NCBI GenBank assembly: GCA_030425945.1 | Contig: JAUHZL010000122.1 | Location: 1-8,038 of the forward strand | Source of the DNA: Alphaproteobacteria bacterium | GTDB taxonomy: Bacteria; Pseudomonadota; Alphaproteobacteria; Rhodobacterales; Rhodobacteraceae | Direction of reading: 5' to 3' | Length of the DNA stretch: 8,038 nt | Shown: positions 1 through 7,796 of the stretch, one piece after another | Layout: every line of letters begins with the position of its first letter | Position numbering within the stretch: position 1 is the stretch's first letter | Position numbers and translations under genes: made by a program | Notes under the pieces: generated by a model | Databases searched by the model: none | What the model saw: only the letters and a program-made list of their open reading frames with translations | Told to the model about the DNA's origin: nothing

Positions 1-14
1 AGGAGGGGCCACCC

Positions 15-224
15 ATGACCTTGATACGACTTGGATACTTTGCCGCGATCGCGGCCGTCGGGCTGATCTGTGCCTACGCGCCGCATCTCTTCTTCATCAC
101 CGCCGACAACTTCGCGCCGCTGAAACTTTTCGTGGCGCTCGGCGGTTTCATCGGAATGTTCTGGCTGCTGCACGAGGTGCATGCGCAGGGCCAGCGTGAA
201 CAGAAGGCCCGCCGGACGCAATGA
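15..224 (+). CDS. small two-helix membrane protein, unknown function
   Basis: A 69-residue protein that I do not recognise by family. It has two hydrophobic stretches, about residues 5-23 and 35-53, joined by a short loop containing FITADNF. The tail from about residue 55 is charged and polar, rich in Gln, Arg and Lys. It is probably a two-pass inner-membrane protein with both ends in the cytoplasm, but no catalytic or metal-binding motif is visible. The start is supported by a strong Shine-Dalgarno AGGAGG at bases 1-6, eight bases before the ATG. Its stop overlaps the start of the next gene in an ATGA, so the two should be co-translated. Its position at the head of the visible SUF genes suggests it follows sufB, but that gene is outside the window. 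Existence as a gene is well supported; function is unknown. Confidence 0.75.
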   Translation: MTLIRLGYFAAIAAVGLICAYAPHLFFITADNFAPLKLFVALGGFIGMFWLLHEVHAQGQREQKARRTQ

Positions 225-532
225 TCCTGACCACCACTCCCACCGTCGAGGGTTACCAGATCGCCACCTACCACGGCATCGTCGTGGGCGAGGCGATCCT
301 CGGGGCCAACATCTTCCGGGACGTCTTCGCCGGGATCACCGACATCATCGGCGGCCGCTCCGGCGCCTATGAACAGTCGCTGGGCGAGGCCCGGACGACG
401 GCGCTGGCGGAACTCGAAGACCGCGCGCGGGCCCTTGGCGCGAACGCGGTGGTGGGGGTGGATCTCGACTACGAGGTCATCAACAACATGCTGATGGTGT
501 CCGCCTCGGGCACCGCGGTCACTCTGGGCTAG
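221..532 (+). CDS. YbjQ/UPF0145 family protein
   Basis: A 103-residue protein matching the YbjQ (UPF0145, 'putative heavy-metal-binding') family over its whole length, which is the usual family size. Hallmarks in order are TTTPTVEGYQI (residues 4-14), GIVVGEAILGANIFRDVFAGITDIIGGRSGAYE in the first half (19-51), ARTTALAELEDRARALGANAVVGVDLDYE in the middle (57-85), and MLMVSASGTAV near the C-terminus (90-100). The loop between DYE and MLMVS (VINN) looks short compared with homologues I remember. There are no cysteines and no histidine cluster, so metal binding is a family label rather than something seen here. No signal peptide is present, so the protein is cytoplasmic. It overlaps the upstream gene by ATGA and lies 11 nt before sufC, so it is part of the SUF transcription unit. 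A role in iron or metal handling for Fe-S assembly is possible but only inferred. Confidence 0.9.
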   Translation: MILTTTPTVEGYQIATYHGIVVGEAILGANIFRDVFAGITDIIGGRSGAYEQSLGEARTTALAELEDRARALGANAVVGVDLDYEVINNMLMVSASGTAVTLG

Positions 533-543
533 GAGCAGGCACG

Positions 544-1299
544 ATGCTGGAAATCAGAAACCTTCACGTCAAGCTCGAGGAAGAGGACAAGCAGATCCTC
601 AAGGGCGTCGATCTGACCATCGAGCCGGGCACCGTGCATGCGATCATGGGGCCGAACGGGTCGGGCAAGTCCACGCTGTCCTACGTCCTGTCGGGCCGCG
701 ACGGCTACGAGGTCACCGAGGGCAGCGCGTCGCTCGAAGGGCAGGACCTGCTGTCGATGGAGCCGGAAGAGCGCGCCGCCGCGGGCCTGTTCCTGGCCTT
801 CCAGTACCCGGTCGAGATCCCGGGCGTCGGCAATATGACCTTCCTGCGCACCGCCGTGAACGCCCAGCGCGTGGCCCGCGGCCAGGACGAGATGAGCGCC
901 GCCGACTTTCTGAAGCTGGTCCGCGAAAAGGCGAAGGACCTGAAGATCGACGCCGACATGCTGAAGCGTCCGGTCAACGTCGGCTTCTCCGGCGGCGAGA
1001 AAAAACGCAACGAAATCCTCCAGATGGCGATGCTGGAGCCGAAGATGTGCATCCTCGACGAGACCGACTCGGGCCTCGACGTGGACGCGATGAAGCTGGT
1101 CTCGGACGGGGTGAACGCGCTGCGCGACGCCGGGCGCTCGTTCCTCGTGATCACCCACTACCAGCGCCTGCTCGACCACATCCGCCCCGACATCGTGCAT
1201 ATCATGGCAAACGGAAGGATCATCCGCACCGGCGGGCCGGACCTCGCGCTCGAGGTCGAGACGAACGGCTACGGCGACCTGCTGGCGGAGGTGGGCTGA
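544..1299 (+). CDS. sufC: SufC, Fe-S cluster assembly ATPase
   Basis: SufC is the ABC-type ATPase of the cytoplasmic SufBCD complex, which builds Fe-S clusters using sulfur from SufS. ATP binding by SufC reshapes SufB-SufD during assembly. The 251-residue protein has every nucleotide-site motif: Walker A GPNGSGKST at 36-44 (Lys42), Q-loop Gln87, signature FSGGEKKR at 148-155, Walker B CILDE at 169-173 with catalytic Glu173, the SufC-typical Asp175 in DETDSGLD, and H-loop His205. These are offset by two residues from E. coli SufC (Lys40, Glu171, Asp173, His203). The EKKRNE run after the signature separates it from general ABC transporters. An AGGAG Shine-Dalgarno at 531-535 overlaps the upstream stop codon and sits eight bases before the ATG. 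The stop overlaps the sufD start (TGATG). It is intact and typical. Confidence 0.98.
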   Translation: MLEIRNLHVKLEEEDKQILKGVDLTIEPGTVHAIMGPNGSGKSTLSYVLSGRDGYEVTEGSASLEGQDLLSMEPEERAAAGLFLAFQYPVEIPGVGNMTFLRTAVNAQRVARGQDEMSAADFLKLVREKAKDLKIDADMLKRPVNVGFSGGEKKRNEILQMAMLEPKMCILDETDSGLDVDAMKLVSDGVNALRDAGRSFLVITHYQRLLDHIRPDIVHIMANGRIIRTGGPDLALEVETNGYGDLLAEVG

Positions 1300-2597
1300 T
1301 GGCCCTGCCTGCCGCGAAACAGGGGGCGCTCAACGGGCGCCTCGCCACGCTGAGCCTGCCCGAGGCCGGCGCCTGGGGCACCGAGGCGCGCCGCGACGCC
1401 CTTGCCCGGCTCGAGGCGATGGGGCTGCCGGGCCGCCGCGACGAGTATTGGCGCTTCACCGATCCGGGCCTGCTGAACGCGGCCGAGCCTGCCACGGCGG
1501 CCGCCTTCGAGAACGACGAGGCACCGCTCTTCTCGGCGGTGGATCGGCTGAAGCTGGTCTTCGTCGATGGCGTGTTCTCGCCAGAAAAGTCCGATGACAT
1601 CGCCCTCGAAGGGCTTGAGATCGAACGGCTTTCCGAAGCCATGTCGCGCGACATCCATTGGGTGCGCGAGGTTTACGGCGTGCTGGAGGCCGGGGCGCAC
1701 AGCCCGGTGCCGCGCCCGCACGCGGCGTTGAATACCGCCTTCGCCCGCGACGGGATCTGCATCCGCGCGACCGGCAAGGTCTCGAAACCCGTCAGCCTGA
1801 TCTACCTGCACGAAGATGCCGGCTCGGACGCGATCCTGCACCACGTGATCCGGGTCGAGCCGGGCGCCGAGATGACCCTGCTGGAGAACGGTCCGGCCGC
1901 CGCGCGCTTCAACAAGTGCCTCGAGGTCGACGTCGCCGATACCGGCCGGTTCAACCATGTCCGGGCGCAGGGCCGCGACCACGAACGCGTGGCGGTGACC
2001 CATGTCTTTGCCCGGCTCGGCGCCGAAAGCACGTTCAAGTCCTTCACCATGACGGTGAACGGCGTGATGACCCGCAACGAAGCCGTGATCGACCTGACCG
2101 GACCGGACGCCACCGCGCATATCGCGGGCGCCTGCCTCGGCGACGGGGCCAAGGCCGCCTTCCATCACGACGATACCGTCTTCGTGCGGCACCGGGCCGA
2201 GAACTGCGAAAGCCGCCAGGTTTTCAAGAAAGTGCTGCGGAACGGCGCGACGGGCGTGTTCCAGGGCAAGATCCTCGTCGATCCGGGCGCGCAGAAGACG
2301 GACGGCTACCAGATCAGCCAGTCGCTGCTGCTGGACGGGGACAGCCAGTTCCTCGCCAAGCCGGAACTGGAGATCTACGCGGACGACGTGAAGTGCTCGC
2401 ACGGCTCGACCTCGGGCGCGATCGACGAAACGGGCCTTTTCTACCTGCGCTCGCGCGGCATCCCGGAGGGCGAGGCGACCGACCTGATGGTGATTGCCTT
2501 CCTCGCCGAGGCGATCGACGAGATCGAAGACAGCGTGCTGGCCGAGGACGTGATCGAGCGCCTGAAAGGCTGGCTCGCCCGGCGGCGGCGGTCCTGA
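1299..2597 (+). CDS. sufD: SufD, Fe-S cluster assembly scaffold partner
   Basis: SufD is the beta-helix subunit that pairs with SufB and SufC to form the Fe-S assembly scaffold in the cytoplasm. From the ATG at 1299 the protein is 432 residues, close to E. coli SufD (423). The N-terminal helical part carries the conserved RRDEYWRFT (46-54). The C-terminal beta-helix core includes ENCESRQVFKKVL (301-313), VFQGKI (320-325), QKTDGYQ (332-338), KPELEIYADDVKCSHG (354-369) and LFYLRSRGI (380-388). Cys366 and His368 correspond to the KCSHG motif, whose histidine (His360 in E. coli) lies at the SufB-SufD interface where clusters are thought to form. An in-frame extension upstream to 1047 exists but would overlap sufC. 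I chose 1299 because GGAGG at 1287-1291 sits seven bases before it and the TGATG overlap couples it to sufC. Confidence 0.97.
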   Translation: MALPAAKQGALNGRLATLSLPEAGAWGTEARRDALARLEAMGLPGRRDEYWRFTDPGLLNAAEPATAAAFENDEAPLFSAVDRLKLVFVDGVFSPEKSDDIALEGLEIERLSEAMSRDIHWVREVYGVLEAGAHSPVPRPHAALNTAFARDGICIRATGKVSKPVSLIYLHEDAGSDAILHHVIRVEPGAEMTLLENGPAAARFNKCLEVDVADTGRFNHVRAQGRDHERVAVTHVFARLGAESTFKSFTMTVNGVMTRNEAVIDLTGPDATAHIAGACLGDGAKAAFHHDDTVFVRHRAENCESRQVFKKVLRNGATGVFQGKILVDPGAQKTDGYQISQSLLLDGDSQFLAKPELEIYADDVKCSHGSTSGAIDETGLFYLRSRGIPEGEATDLMVIAFLAEAIDEIEDSVLAEDVIERLKGWLARRRRS

Positions 2598-2607
2598 TCC
2601 GCCCGTC

Positions 2608-3117
2608 ATGCCGCTCTCGACAGACATCGTTGCCAGTTACCGCGGTCCGCGCCGGGTGGTCCGCCGCCACCTGTCGGGACCGGCGCAGGAAGGCCGGGCG
2701 CTCGCCTTCCTGATGATCGCCTGCGCGGTGCTCTTCATCGCGCAATGGCCGCGCCTGTCGCGGGAAGCCACGCTCGACCCCTCGGTCCCGTTCGAGGGGC
2801 GGGTGGCCGGGGCGCTGTTCGGCATCGTGCTGGTCCTGCCGTTGCTGGCCTATCTTGTGGCGCTGGTGGTGCATGGCCTCGCGCGTCTCGCGGGCGGCAA
2901 GGGCAGCACCTATGGCTCGCGCGTCGCGCTGTTCTGGGGGCTGCTTGCGGCCAGTCCGCTGGCGCTGTTCGACGGTCTCGTCGCCGGGTTCATCGGGGAC
3001 GGGCCGCAGCGCGCCCTGTCCGGGGCCTTGTTTCTGGGGGCGTTCTTCTACATCTGGGGGGCAGGGTTGATCGAGGCACATCGACCGCCCACGGACAAGA
3101 GCAGGGCCCCGGAATGA
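2608..3117 (+). CDS. Yip1-like multi-pass membrane protein (first of pair)
   Basis: A 169-residue integral membrane protein with four likely helices (about residues 31-48, 66-93, 105-128 and 136-156). A basic N-terminal segment, YRGPRRVVRRHLSG (11-24), comes before the first helix. From memory it resembles proteins labelled 'YIP1 family' next to suf genes in Rhodobacterales, with features such as AQWPRLSREA (45-54), GGKGSTYGSR (96-105) and LFWGLLAASPL (108-118). The match to the Yip1 domain (PF04893) is weaker than for the next gene. No enzymatic motif is visible. The ATG lies 10 nt after the sufD stop with no clear Shine-Dalgarno, so translation probably depends on ribosomes finishing sufD. 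Its own stop overlaps the next start in an ATGA. It should sit in the inner membrane. Its role in Fe-S assembly, if any, is unknown. Confidence 0.8.
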   Translation: MPLSTDIVASYRGPRRVVRRHLSGPAQEGRALAFLMIACAVLFIAQWPRLSREATLDPSVPFEGRVAGALFGIVLVLPLLAYLVALVVHGLARLAGGKGSTYGSRVALFWGLLAASPLALFDGLVAGFIGDGPQRALSGALFLGAFFYIWGAGLIEAHRPPTDKSRAPE

Positions 3118-3705
3118 ACCTCACCATGTCGTCGCTGCTGTCGCTGGTCGTCGAGACCCTGCGCAACCCGCGCGAAGGGGCGTCCGCGATCCTGTCGATG
3201 ACCCCGCCGCGTGCCGTGCTGTGGCAGGCGCTGGCCCTGGTCGTGGTCATCTCGGTGCTGATGTCGCACGGGGTCGAGGCGCTGTTCCCCCCGGTCGCGG
3301 GTGAGCTGGCCGGCCCCTTCAGCCTGTCGCCCTTCGCTCTGGTGATGGTGCAGGGCGGTCTGCTGCTGGTGATGGTCTTTGCCACGCTCTGGATCGGGCG
3401 CGCGCTCGGCGGCACCGGCTCGCTGGAGGAAACGCTGTTCCTCGTGACCTGGCTTCAGTTCATCATGATCTGCATCCAGGTCCTGCAGGTGGTCGCGCTG
3501 ATCGTCATGCCGGTGTTCGCCGGGATCGTCGGAATCGCGGCATTGGCCCTGTTCCTGTGGCTGTTCGTGAACTTCGTGTCCGTGCTGCATGGGTTTCCCT
3601 CTCTCCTGCTGGTCTTCGTCGGCATCGTGGTCTCGGCCTTTGCCGTGGTCTTCGGCCTGTCGCTGATCCTGGCGCTGATCGGCGTCACTGTTCCCGGAGC
3701 CTTCG

Positions 3706-3713
<8 letters not shown>
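3114..3713 (+). CDS. Yip1 family membrane protein (second of pair)
   Basis: A 199-residue, very hydrophobic protein with about five transmembrane helices (roughly 34-54, 72-96, 107-130, 132-155 and 162-190). The short amphipathic N-terminus contains ETLRNPREGASAIL (14-27), the 'NP' signature I associate with the Yip1 domain (PF04893). Helix three carries the typical polar GSLEETLFLVTWLQF stretch (102-116). Bacterial Yip1-domain proteins have no agreed biochemical function; the eukaryotic ones act in membrane traffic. The start at 3114 overlaps the previous stop (ATGA). A downstream in-frame ATG at 3126 is an alternative start that would drop four residues. The 3' end overlaps sufS by eight bases, so sufS translation is coupled to this membrane protein. 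No truncation or frameshift is apparent. Confidence 0.82.
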
Positions 3714-4926
<1,213 letters not shown>

Positions 4927-5028
4927 CACGCCGGGTCCCGGCCCCTCGAGGCAACCGGGTGCGCGAACGGCTTGAACCCACGGGATTTATCGGTCGCGGA
5001 TTCGAGGGCGCCTGGCGCAAGTTCAAGA
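4927..5028 (+). other. post-sufS intergenic stretch with small GC hairpins
   Basis: There is no convincing gene here. Just after the sufS stop is a compact inverted repeat, GCCGG-GTC-CCGGC, at 4930-4942, followed by the palindrome CCTCGAGG at 4944-4951. Neither is followed by a T-run, so if the operon ends here it is probably not by a classical intrinsic terminator. Small open frames overlapping this stretch run into the tRNA and are not believable genes. Confidence 0.4.
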
Positions 5029-5057
5029 TTGCAGCCCCCGCGCCGATGGCCTATACG
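5029..5057 (+). promoter_or_regulatory. sigma70-type promoter for tRNA-Arg
   Basis: A -35 box TTGCAG (5029-5034) and a -10 box TATACG (5052-5057) are separated by exactly 17 bases. This predicts transcription starting near 5063-5065, a few bases before the mature tRNA 5' end at 5068. The matches to TTGACA/TATAAT are good (4 of 6 each) and the placement fits a tRNA gene with a very short leader. The promoter has not been shown experimentally. Confidence 0.6.
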
Positions 5058-5067
5058 CTGCCCCACG

Positions 5068-5144
<77 letters not shown>

Positions 5145-5201
5145 GCCTCCCTCATCCGCCGAAAGCGTTTCTGCTCAGTGCTCAAGCTGCGTCCGGGCAT
5201 G

Positions 5202-5235
5202 AAAAAAGCCCCGACGCCGTGGCGTCAGGGCCTTT
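5202..5235 (-). terminator. intrinsic terminator of the mepK-like gene, possibly bidirectional
   Basis: The stem GCCC-C-GACGCC (5208-5218) pairs with GGCGTC-A-GGGC (5221-5231), ten base pairs with one C/A mismatch and a tight loop. Read on the minus strand, the hairpin is followed by six T (complement of A 5202-5207), a classical Rho-independent terminator about 30 nt past the minus-strand stop. On the plus strand it is followed only by CCTTTG, so it may weakly end the tRNA transcript as well. Confidence 0.85.
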
Positions 5236-5259
5236 GATGGCGCGCGGTGTCGGTTGGGC

Positions 5260-5829
5260 TCAGGAGCCCCAACTGCGCACCTGGCCGCAATCCATATGGA
5301 CGAAGTTCGACCGGGAATAGCGCCCGACGCCGCCCGCTTCGCAGGCGGCCGCGGCCTGGGCCATCTGGTTCACCGAGCGCGAGTTCAGCCGCAGGTCGGC
5401 CGCCTGGCCCTGCATGTGCAGCGAATTGCGGGCCACGCCGCTGGAGCGCGCGCGCAGCATCGCGTTGGTCTCCGGGCTACGATAGCCGGAGAGCAGCAGG
5501 TAGGGCTCGTCCACGTCCAGCAGGCGATGCGCGGCGGTCATGATGTCGACGGTGCGCCGGTCGATCCCGTGCAGCGCGTTGTTCCGCCAGTCGCGCATGA
5601 AGAAGGTGATCTCGTCGAGTGCCTCGTCGACGTACTCGCCTTCGATCCAGTAGATCGTGTCGAGCCGTTCGCCCGTGCGCCCGGAATACATGCGGATGCG
5701 GCGGATGTCGCCGCCGCCCCGCAGGAACCCTGCCGCGTTGGCGTAGAACGGCGCGGCCGCAACGGTGGTCGCCGCAAAAGCGCCGAGCAGGCCCCGCCGG
5801 GTGATGTTCCCCAAGGATTGATTGCTCAT
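5260..5829 (-). CDS. MepK/YcbK-type (DUF882, peptidase M15A) peptidoglycan endopeptidase
   Basis: A likely periplasmic zinc peptidase of the DUF882/YcbK family. E. coli MepK (YcbK) cuts peptide crosslinks in peptidoglycan, preferring 3-3 links. With the start at 5829 it has 189 residues. The N-terminus carries a Tat signal peptide: ITRRGLLGAF (9-18) with twin arginines 11-12, a hydrophobic stretch, and likely cleavage near ANA at 30-32. The catalytic domain shows LLLSGYRSPETN (111-122), SLHMQGQAADLR (136-147) with putative zinc ligands His138 and Asp145, and NFVHMD (175-180) with His178. These are the expected H-x6-D and C-terminal H ligands. The frame continues upstream to 5910, but 27 extra residues would precede the Tat signal, so the 5829 ATG is preferred. 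Its Shine-Dalgarno is weak (ACAGG). It is divergent from the L,D-transpeptidase gene and ends at a strong terminator. Confidence 0.9.
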   Translation of the reverse strand: MSNQSLGNITRRGLLGAFAATTVAAAPFYANAAGFLRGGGDIRRIRMYSGRTGERLDTIYWIEGEYVDEALDEITFFMRDWRNNALHGIDRRTVDIMTAAHRLLDVDEPYLLLSGYRSPETNAMLRARSSGVARNSLHMQGQAADLRLNSRSVNQMAQAAAACEAGGVGRYSRSNFVHMDCGQVRSWGS

Positions 5830-5855
5830 TTGGTTTGCCTGTCCCACACGGCGGC

Positions 5856-5869
5856 CCGGTTTGTACCGG
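5856..5869. repeat. inverted repeat CCGGT-N4-ACCGG in the mepK leader
   Basis: The sequence CCGGTTTGTACCGG has perfect 5-bp arms around TTGT and lies 27-40 nt upstream of the mepK-like start codon. It could be a transcription-factor site or a small RNA hairpin in the leader. It shares both half-sites with the repeat at 6099-6113. Confidence 0.5.
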
Positions 5870-6079
5870 ACTCGCTCACAGTTGACCCCCAAGTGCCGTA
5901 AACATGACATAATCCGTGAAGGGGCGAAAGGGCGACAGGACGGTTGTCCACGGGATTCTCCTGTATCGGCAAGAACTTGCGTATCGACGCTGGCAGCGGC
6001 TGCAAAACTTTGTTGCGATCGCCCTGTCAGACCCTAGGGATGGAGGCGGCCCGGAACGTTGCGGAATCGCCGCGGACCG

Positions 6080-6108
6080 TTGAAAAACAACCGCAAACCC
6101 GGTGTAAC
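6080..6108 (+). promoter_or_regulatory. sigma70-like promoter of the L,D-transpeptidase gene
   Basis: A -35 box TTGAAA (6080-6085) and a -10 box TGTAAC (6103-6108) are separated by 17 bases. They match 5 of 6 and 4 of 6 consensus positions. Transcription would begin near 6115, leaving a leader of about 60 nt before the GTG start. The A-rich spacer start (AACAACC) stands out in this GC-rich DNA. Confidence 0.5.
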
Positions 6109-6113
6109 ACCGG
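6099..6113. promoter_or_regulatory. inverted repeat over the ldt -10 box, candidate operator
   Basis: The sequence CCGGTGTAACACCGG is an inverted repeat with perfect 6-bp arms (CCGGTG/CACCGG) around TAA. It fully contains the proposed -10 hexamer, a position typical of repressor operators. If the promoter call is right, a protein bound here would block RNA polymerase. An RNA hairpin role is unlikely because the repeat lies at or before the predicted transcript start. Confidence 0.45.
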
Positions 6114-6175
6114 AATGTGAATGGACTCCGAAGACACCAGATCGTGTGGTCGGGAGGACAAGAAGGAGCAGACCC

Positions 6176-7795
6176 GTGACCGACCAGACCCGCGCCGCGC
6201 GCCCGTTCTTCCAGCTTTCCGCAGCCGTTGCGCTGTTGTCCGCCGCCGTGCTGCCGCAAGCCGCCCAAGCCGAAGGCGGGATCACCGCGTTCAAGCTGGC
6301 GGTGGCCGAGGCCGCCTCCGACATCGACGGGCTGGCGACCTTCTACCGCGAGACGGATTACGCCGACCTCTTCACCGGGGCCGACGATGCCGACCGCCGC
6401 TTCGCCGTGCTGAACGCGCTGCTGAATGCCGACGATCACGGGCTTCCGGCCGGACGCTACGCGCCGCAGGCCTTCCGCAGCCTGTTCGACGGCATCGACA
6501 GCGAGCGCCAGCGCGGCTTCGCCGAGGTGGCGGCGGCGAAGATGTTCCTCTCCTACGCGCGCGACATGGAGTCGGGGGCACTGGAGCCGGGATCGATCGA
6601 CGCCGGGATCGTCCGGACGCTGCCGCGCCGCGACCCCGCCAAGCTGCTGCAGGACCTTGCCGAGGGCGAGCCGACCCGCGTGCTGCATGACCTGATCCCG
6701 CCGTCGCCGCACTACGCGCGCCTGATGCGGGCCAAGTTCGAGCTGGAAACGACGCTGGCCGCCGGCGGCTGGGGCGAGACGGTGCGGGCCAACGCGCTGC
6801 GCCCGGGCGAGACGGGGCCGTCGGTCATCCAGTTGCGCGACCGGCTGGTGGCGATGGGCTATCTCGCGCCGACCGCGACCGCGACCTATGATGGCAGCAT
6901 CGAAGCCGCGGTGCGCCAGTTCCAGATCGATACCGGGCTCGAGCCGGACGGCGTGGCCGGGGCCTCGACCATCCGCAACATCAACGTCGAGCCGGTGCAG
7001 CGCCTGCAGCAGGTCCTCGTCGGACTGGAGCGCGAGCGCTGGATCAATTTCGAGGAAGGGCTGGGGCAGCGCCACATCATGGTGAACATCCCCGACTTCC
7101 ACGTGCAGATCTACGACGACGGCAAGGTCAGCTTCGAGACCCGCTCGGTCGTCGGCCGCCAGCGCGAGGACAAGCGCACGCCCGAGTTCTCGGACATGAT
7201 GGACCACATGGTCATCAACCCGACCTGGCACGTGCCGCGCTCGATCGCGACGCTGGAATACCTGCCGAACATGCAGCGCAACCCGAACGCGCACAGCTAC
7301 CTGCGGCTGATCGACGGGGCAGGGCGGGTGGTGCCGCGCTCGGCCATCAACTTCGCCGCCTACACGCCGGGCAACTTCCCGTTCGACATGCAGCAGCCGC
7401 CGTCGAACAGCAACGCGCTCGGTCTCGTGAAGTTCATGTTCCCCAACCCGTGGAACATCTACCTGCACGACAGCCCGGCGAAGAACCTGTTCAACACCGA
7501 GGTGCGGACCCATTCCTCGGGCTGCGTGCGCCTCGCCCGGCCCTTCGAGTTCGGCTATGCGCTTCTCGCCAAGCAGGAAGACGATCCGGTCGGCACCTTC
7601 CAGCGCATCCTGCGCACGGGGCAGGAAACCCGCGTCGACCTCGAGAACCCGGTGCCGGTCCACATCACCTATCGCACGGTCTGGGCCCCGGTGCGCGGGA
7701 ACCTGCAGTACCGCGACGATGTCTACGGCCGGGATCGGCTGCTCTGGTCCGCGCTCGAGCGGGCAGGGGTGGCGCTGCGCGCGGTTCAAAGCTAA
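6176..7795 (+). CDS. YcbB/LdtD-type L,D-transpeptidase
   Basis: An exported enzyme that makes 3-3 (meso-diaminopimelate to meso-diaminopimelate) crosslinks in peptidoglycan. I chose the GTG at 6176 (539 residues): AAGGAG at 6163-6168 sits seven bases before it, and the protein then opens with a clean Sec signal peptide, basic residues followed by FFQLSAAVALLSAAVLPQ and cleavage after AQA near residue 32. The frame is open upstream to an ATG at 6059, but that would add 39 arginine-rich residues before the signal and overlap the predicted promoter. Domains in order are a helical scaffold region (about 40-200), a peptidoglycan-binding repeat (about 211-269, GETGPSVIQLRDRLVAMGYL to DGVAGAST), and a YkuD catalytic domain (about 299-465). 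The active site is THSSGCVRL with Cys450 and His446; His431 lies in IYLHD. A long insert (about 361-415) resembles the capping loop of LdtD. It is divergent from the mepK-like gene. Confidence 0.95.
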   Translation: MTDQTRAARPFFQLSAAVALLSAAVLPQAAQAEGGITAFKLAVAEAASDIDGLATFYRETDYADLFTGADDADRRFAVLNALLNADDHGLPAGRYAPQAFRSLFDGIDSERQRGFAEVAAAKMFLSYARDMESGALEPGSIDAGIVRTLPRRDPAKLLQDLAEGEPTRVLHDLIPPSPHYARLMRAKFELETTLAAGGWGETVRANALRPGETGPSVIQLRDRLVAMGYLAPTATATYDGSIEAAVRQFQIDTGLEPDGVAGASTIRNINVEPVQRLQQVLVGLERERWINFEEGLGQRHIMVNIPDFHVQIYDDGKVSFETRSVVGRQREDKRTPEFSDMMDHMVINPTWHVPRSIATLEYLPNMQRNPNAHSYLRLIDGAGRVVPRSAINFAAYTPGNFPFDMQQPPSNSNALGLVKFMFPNPWNIYLHDSPAKNLFNTEVRTHSSGCVRLARPFEFGYALLAKQEDDPVGTFQRILRTGQETRVDLENPVPVHITYRTVWAPVRGNLQYRDDVYGRDRLLWSALERAGVALRAVQS

Positions 7796-7796
7796 A

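Larger units (their letters stand above)
5830..6175. promoter_or_regulatory. divergent control region between mepK-like and ldt genes
   Basis: A 346-bp gap without a believable gene. It holds a sigma70-like promoter for the plus-strand transpeptidase (6080-6108) and two related inverted repeats: CCGGT-TTGT-ACCGG at 5856-5869 in the mepK leader, and CCGGT-GTAAC-ACCGG at 6099-6113 over the ldt -10 box. An imperfect direct repeat, GGAACGTTG (6053-6061) and GGACCGTTG (6074-6082), is spaced 21 bp start to start. A CCCTAGGG palindrome lies at 6032-6039. There are four GANTC sites, at 5869, 5954, 6064 and 6124. I could not find a well-spaced promoter for the minus-strand gene. Confidence 0.55.

Noticed and set aside
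1269..2627. Long minus-strand frame (452 codons) opposite sufD, with a similar 414-codon frame opposite sufS (3685-4929)
   Set aside because: Both mirror strong plus-strand genes with conserved catalytic or structural motifs. Long antisense frames are expected in DNA this GC-rich.
5829..5910. Upstream start at 5910 for the mepK-like gene
   Set aside because: The 27 extra residues would bury the Tat signal away from the N-terminus; the ATG at 5829 places the twin arginines at residues 11-12 as expected.
5882..5913. TTGACC (5882) with CATAAT (5908) as a plus-strand promoter
   Set aside because: Each box looks good but the spacer is 20 bases, outside the usual 16-18. The proposed start would also be about 260 nt from the gene, while a better-spaced promoter exists at 6080-6108.
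6053..6081. EcfG-type general stress promoter (GGAAC...CGTT) upstream of ldt
   Set aside because: GGAAC (6053-6057) and CGTT (6078-6081) are 20 bases apart, whereas the known alphaproteobacterial motif needs about 16-17.
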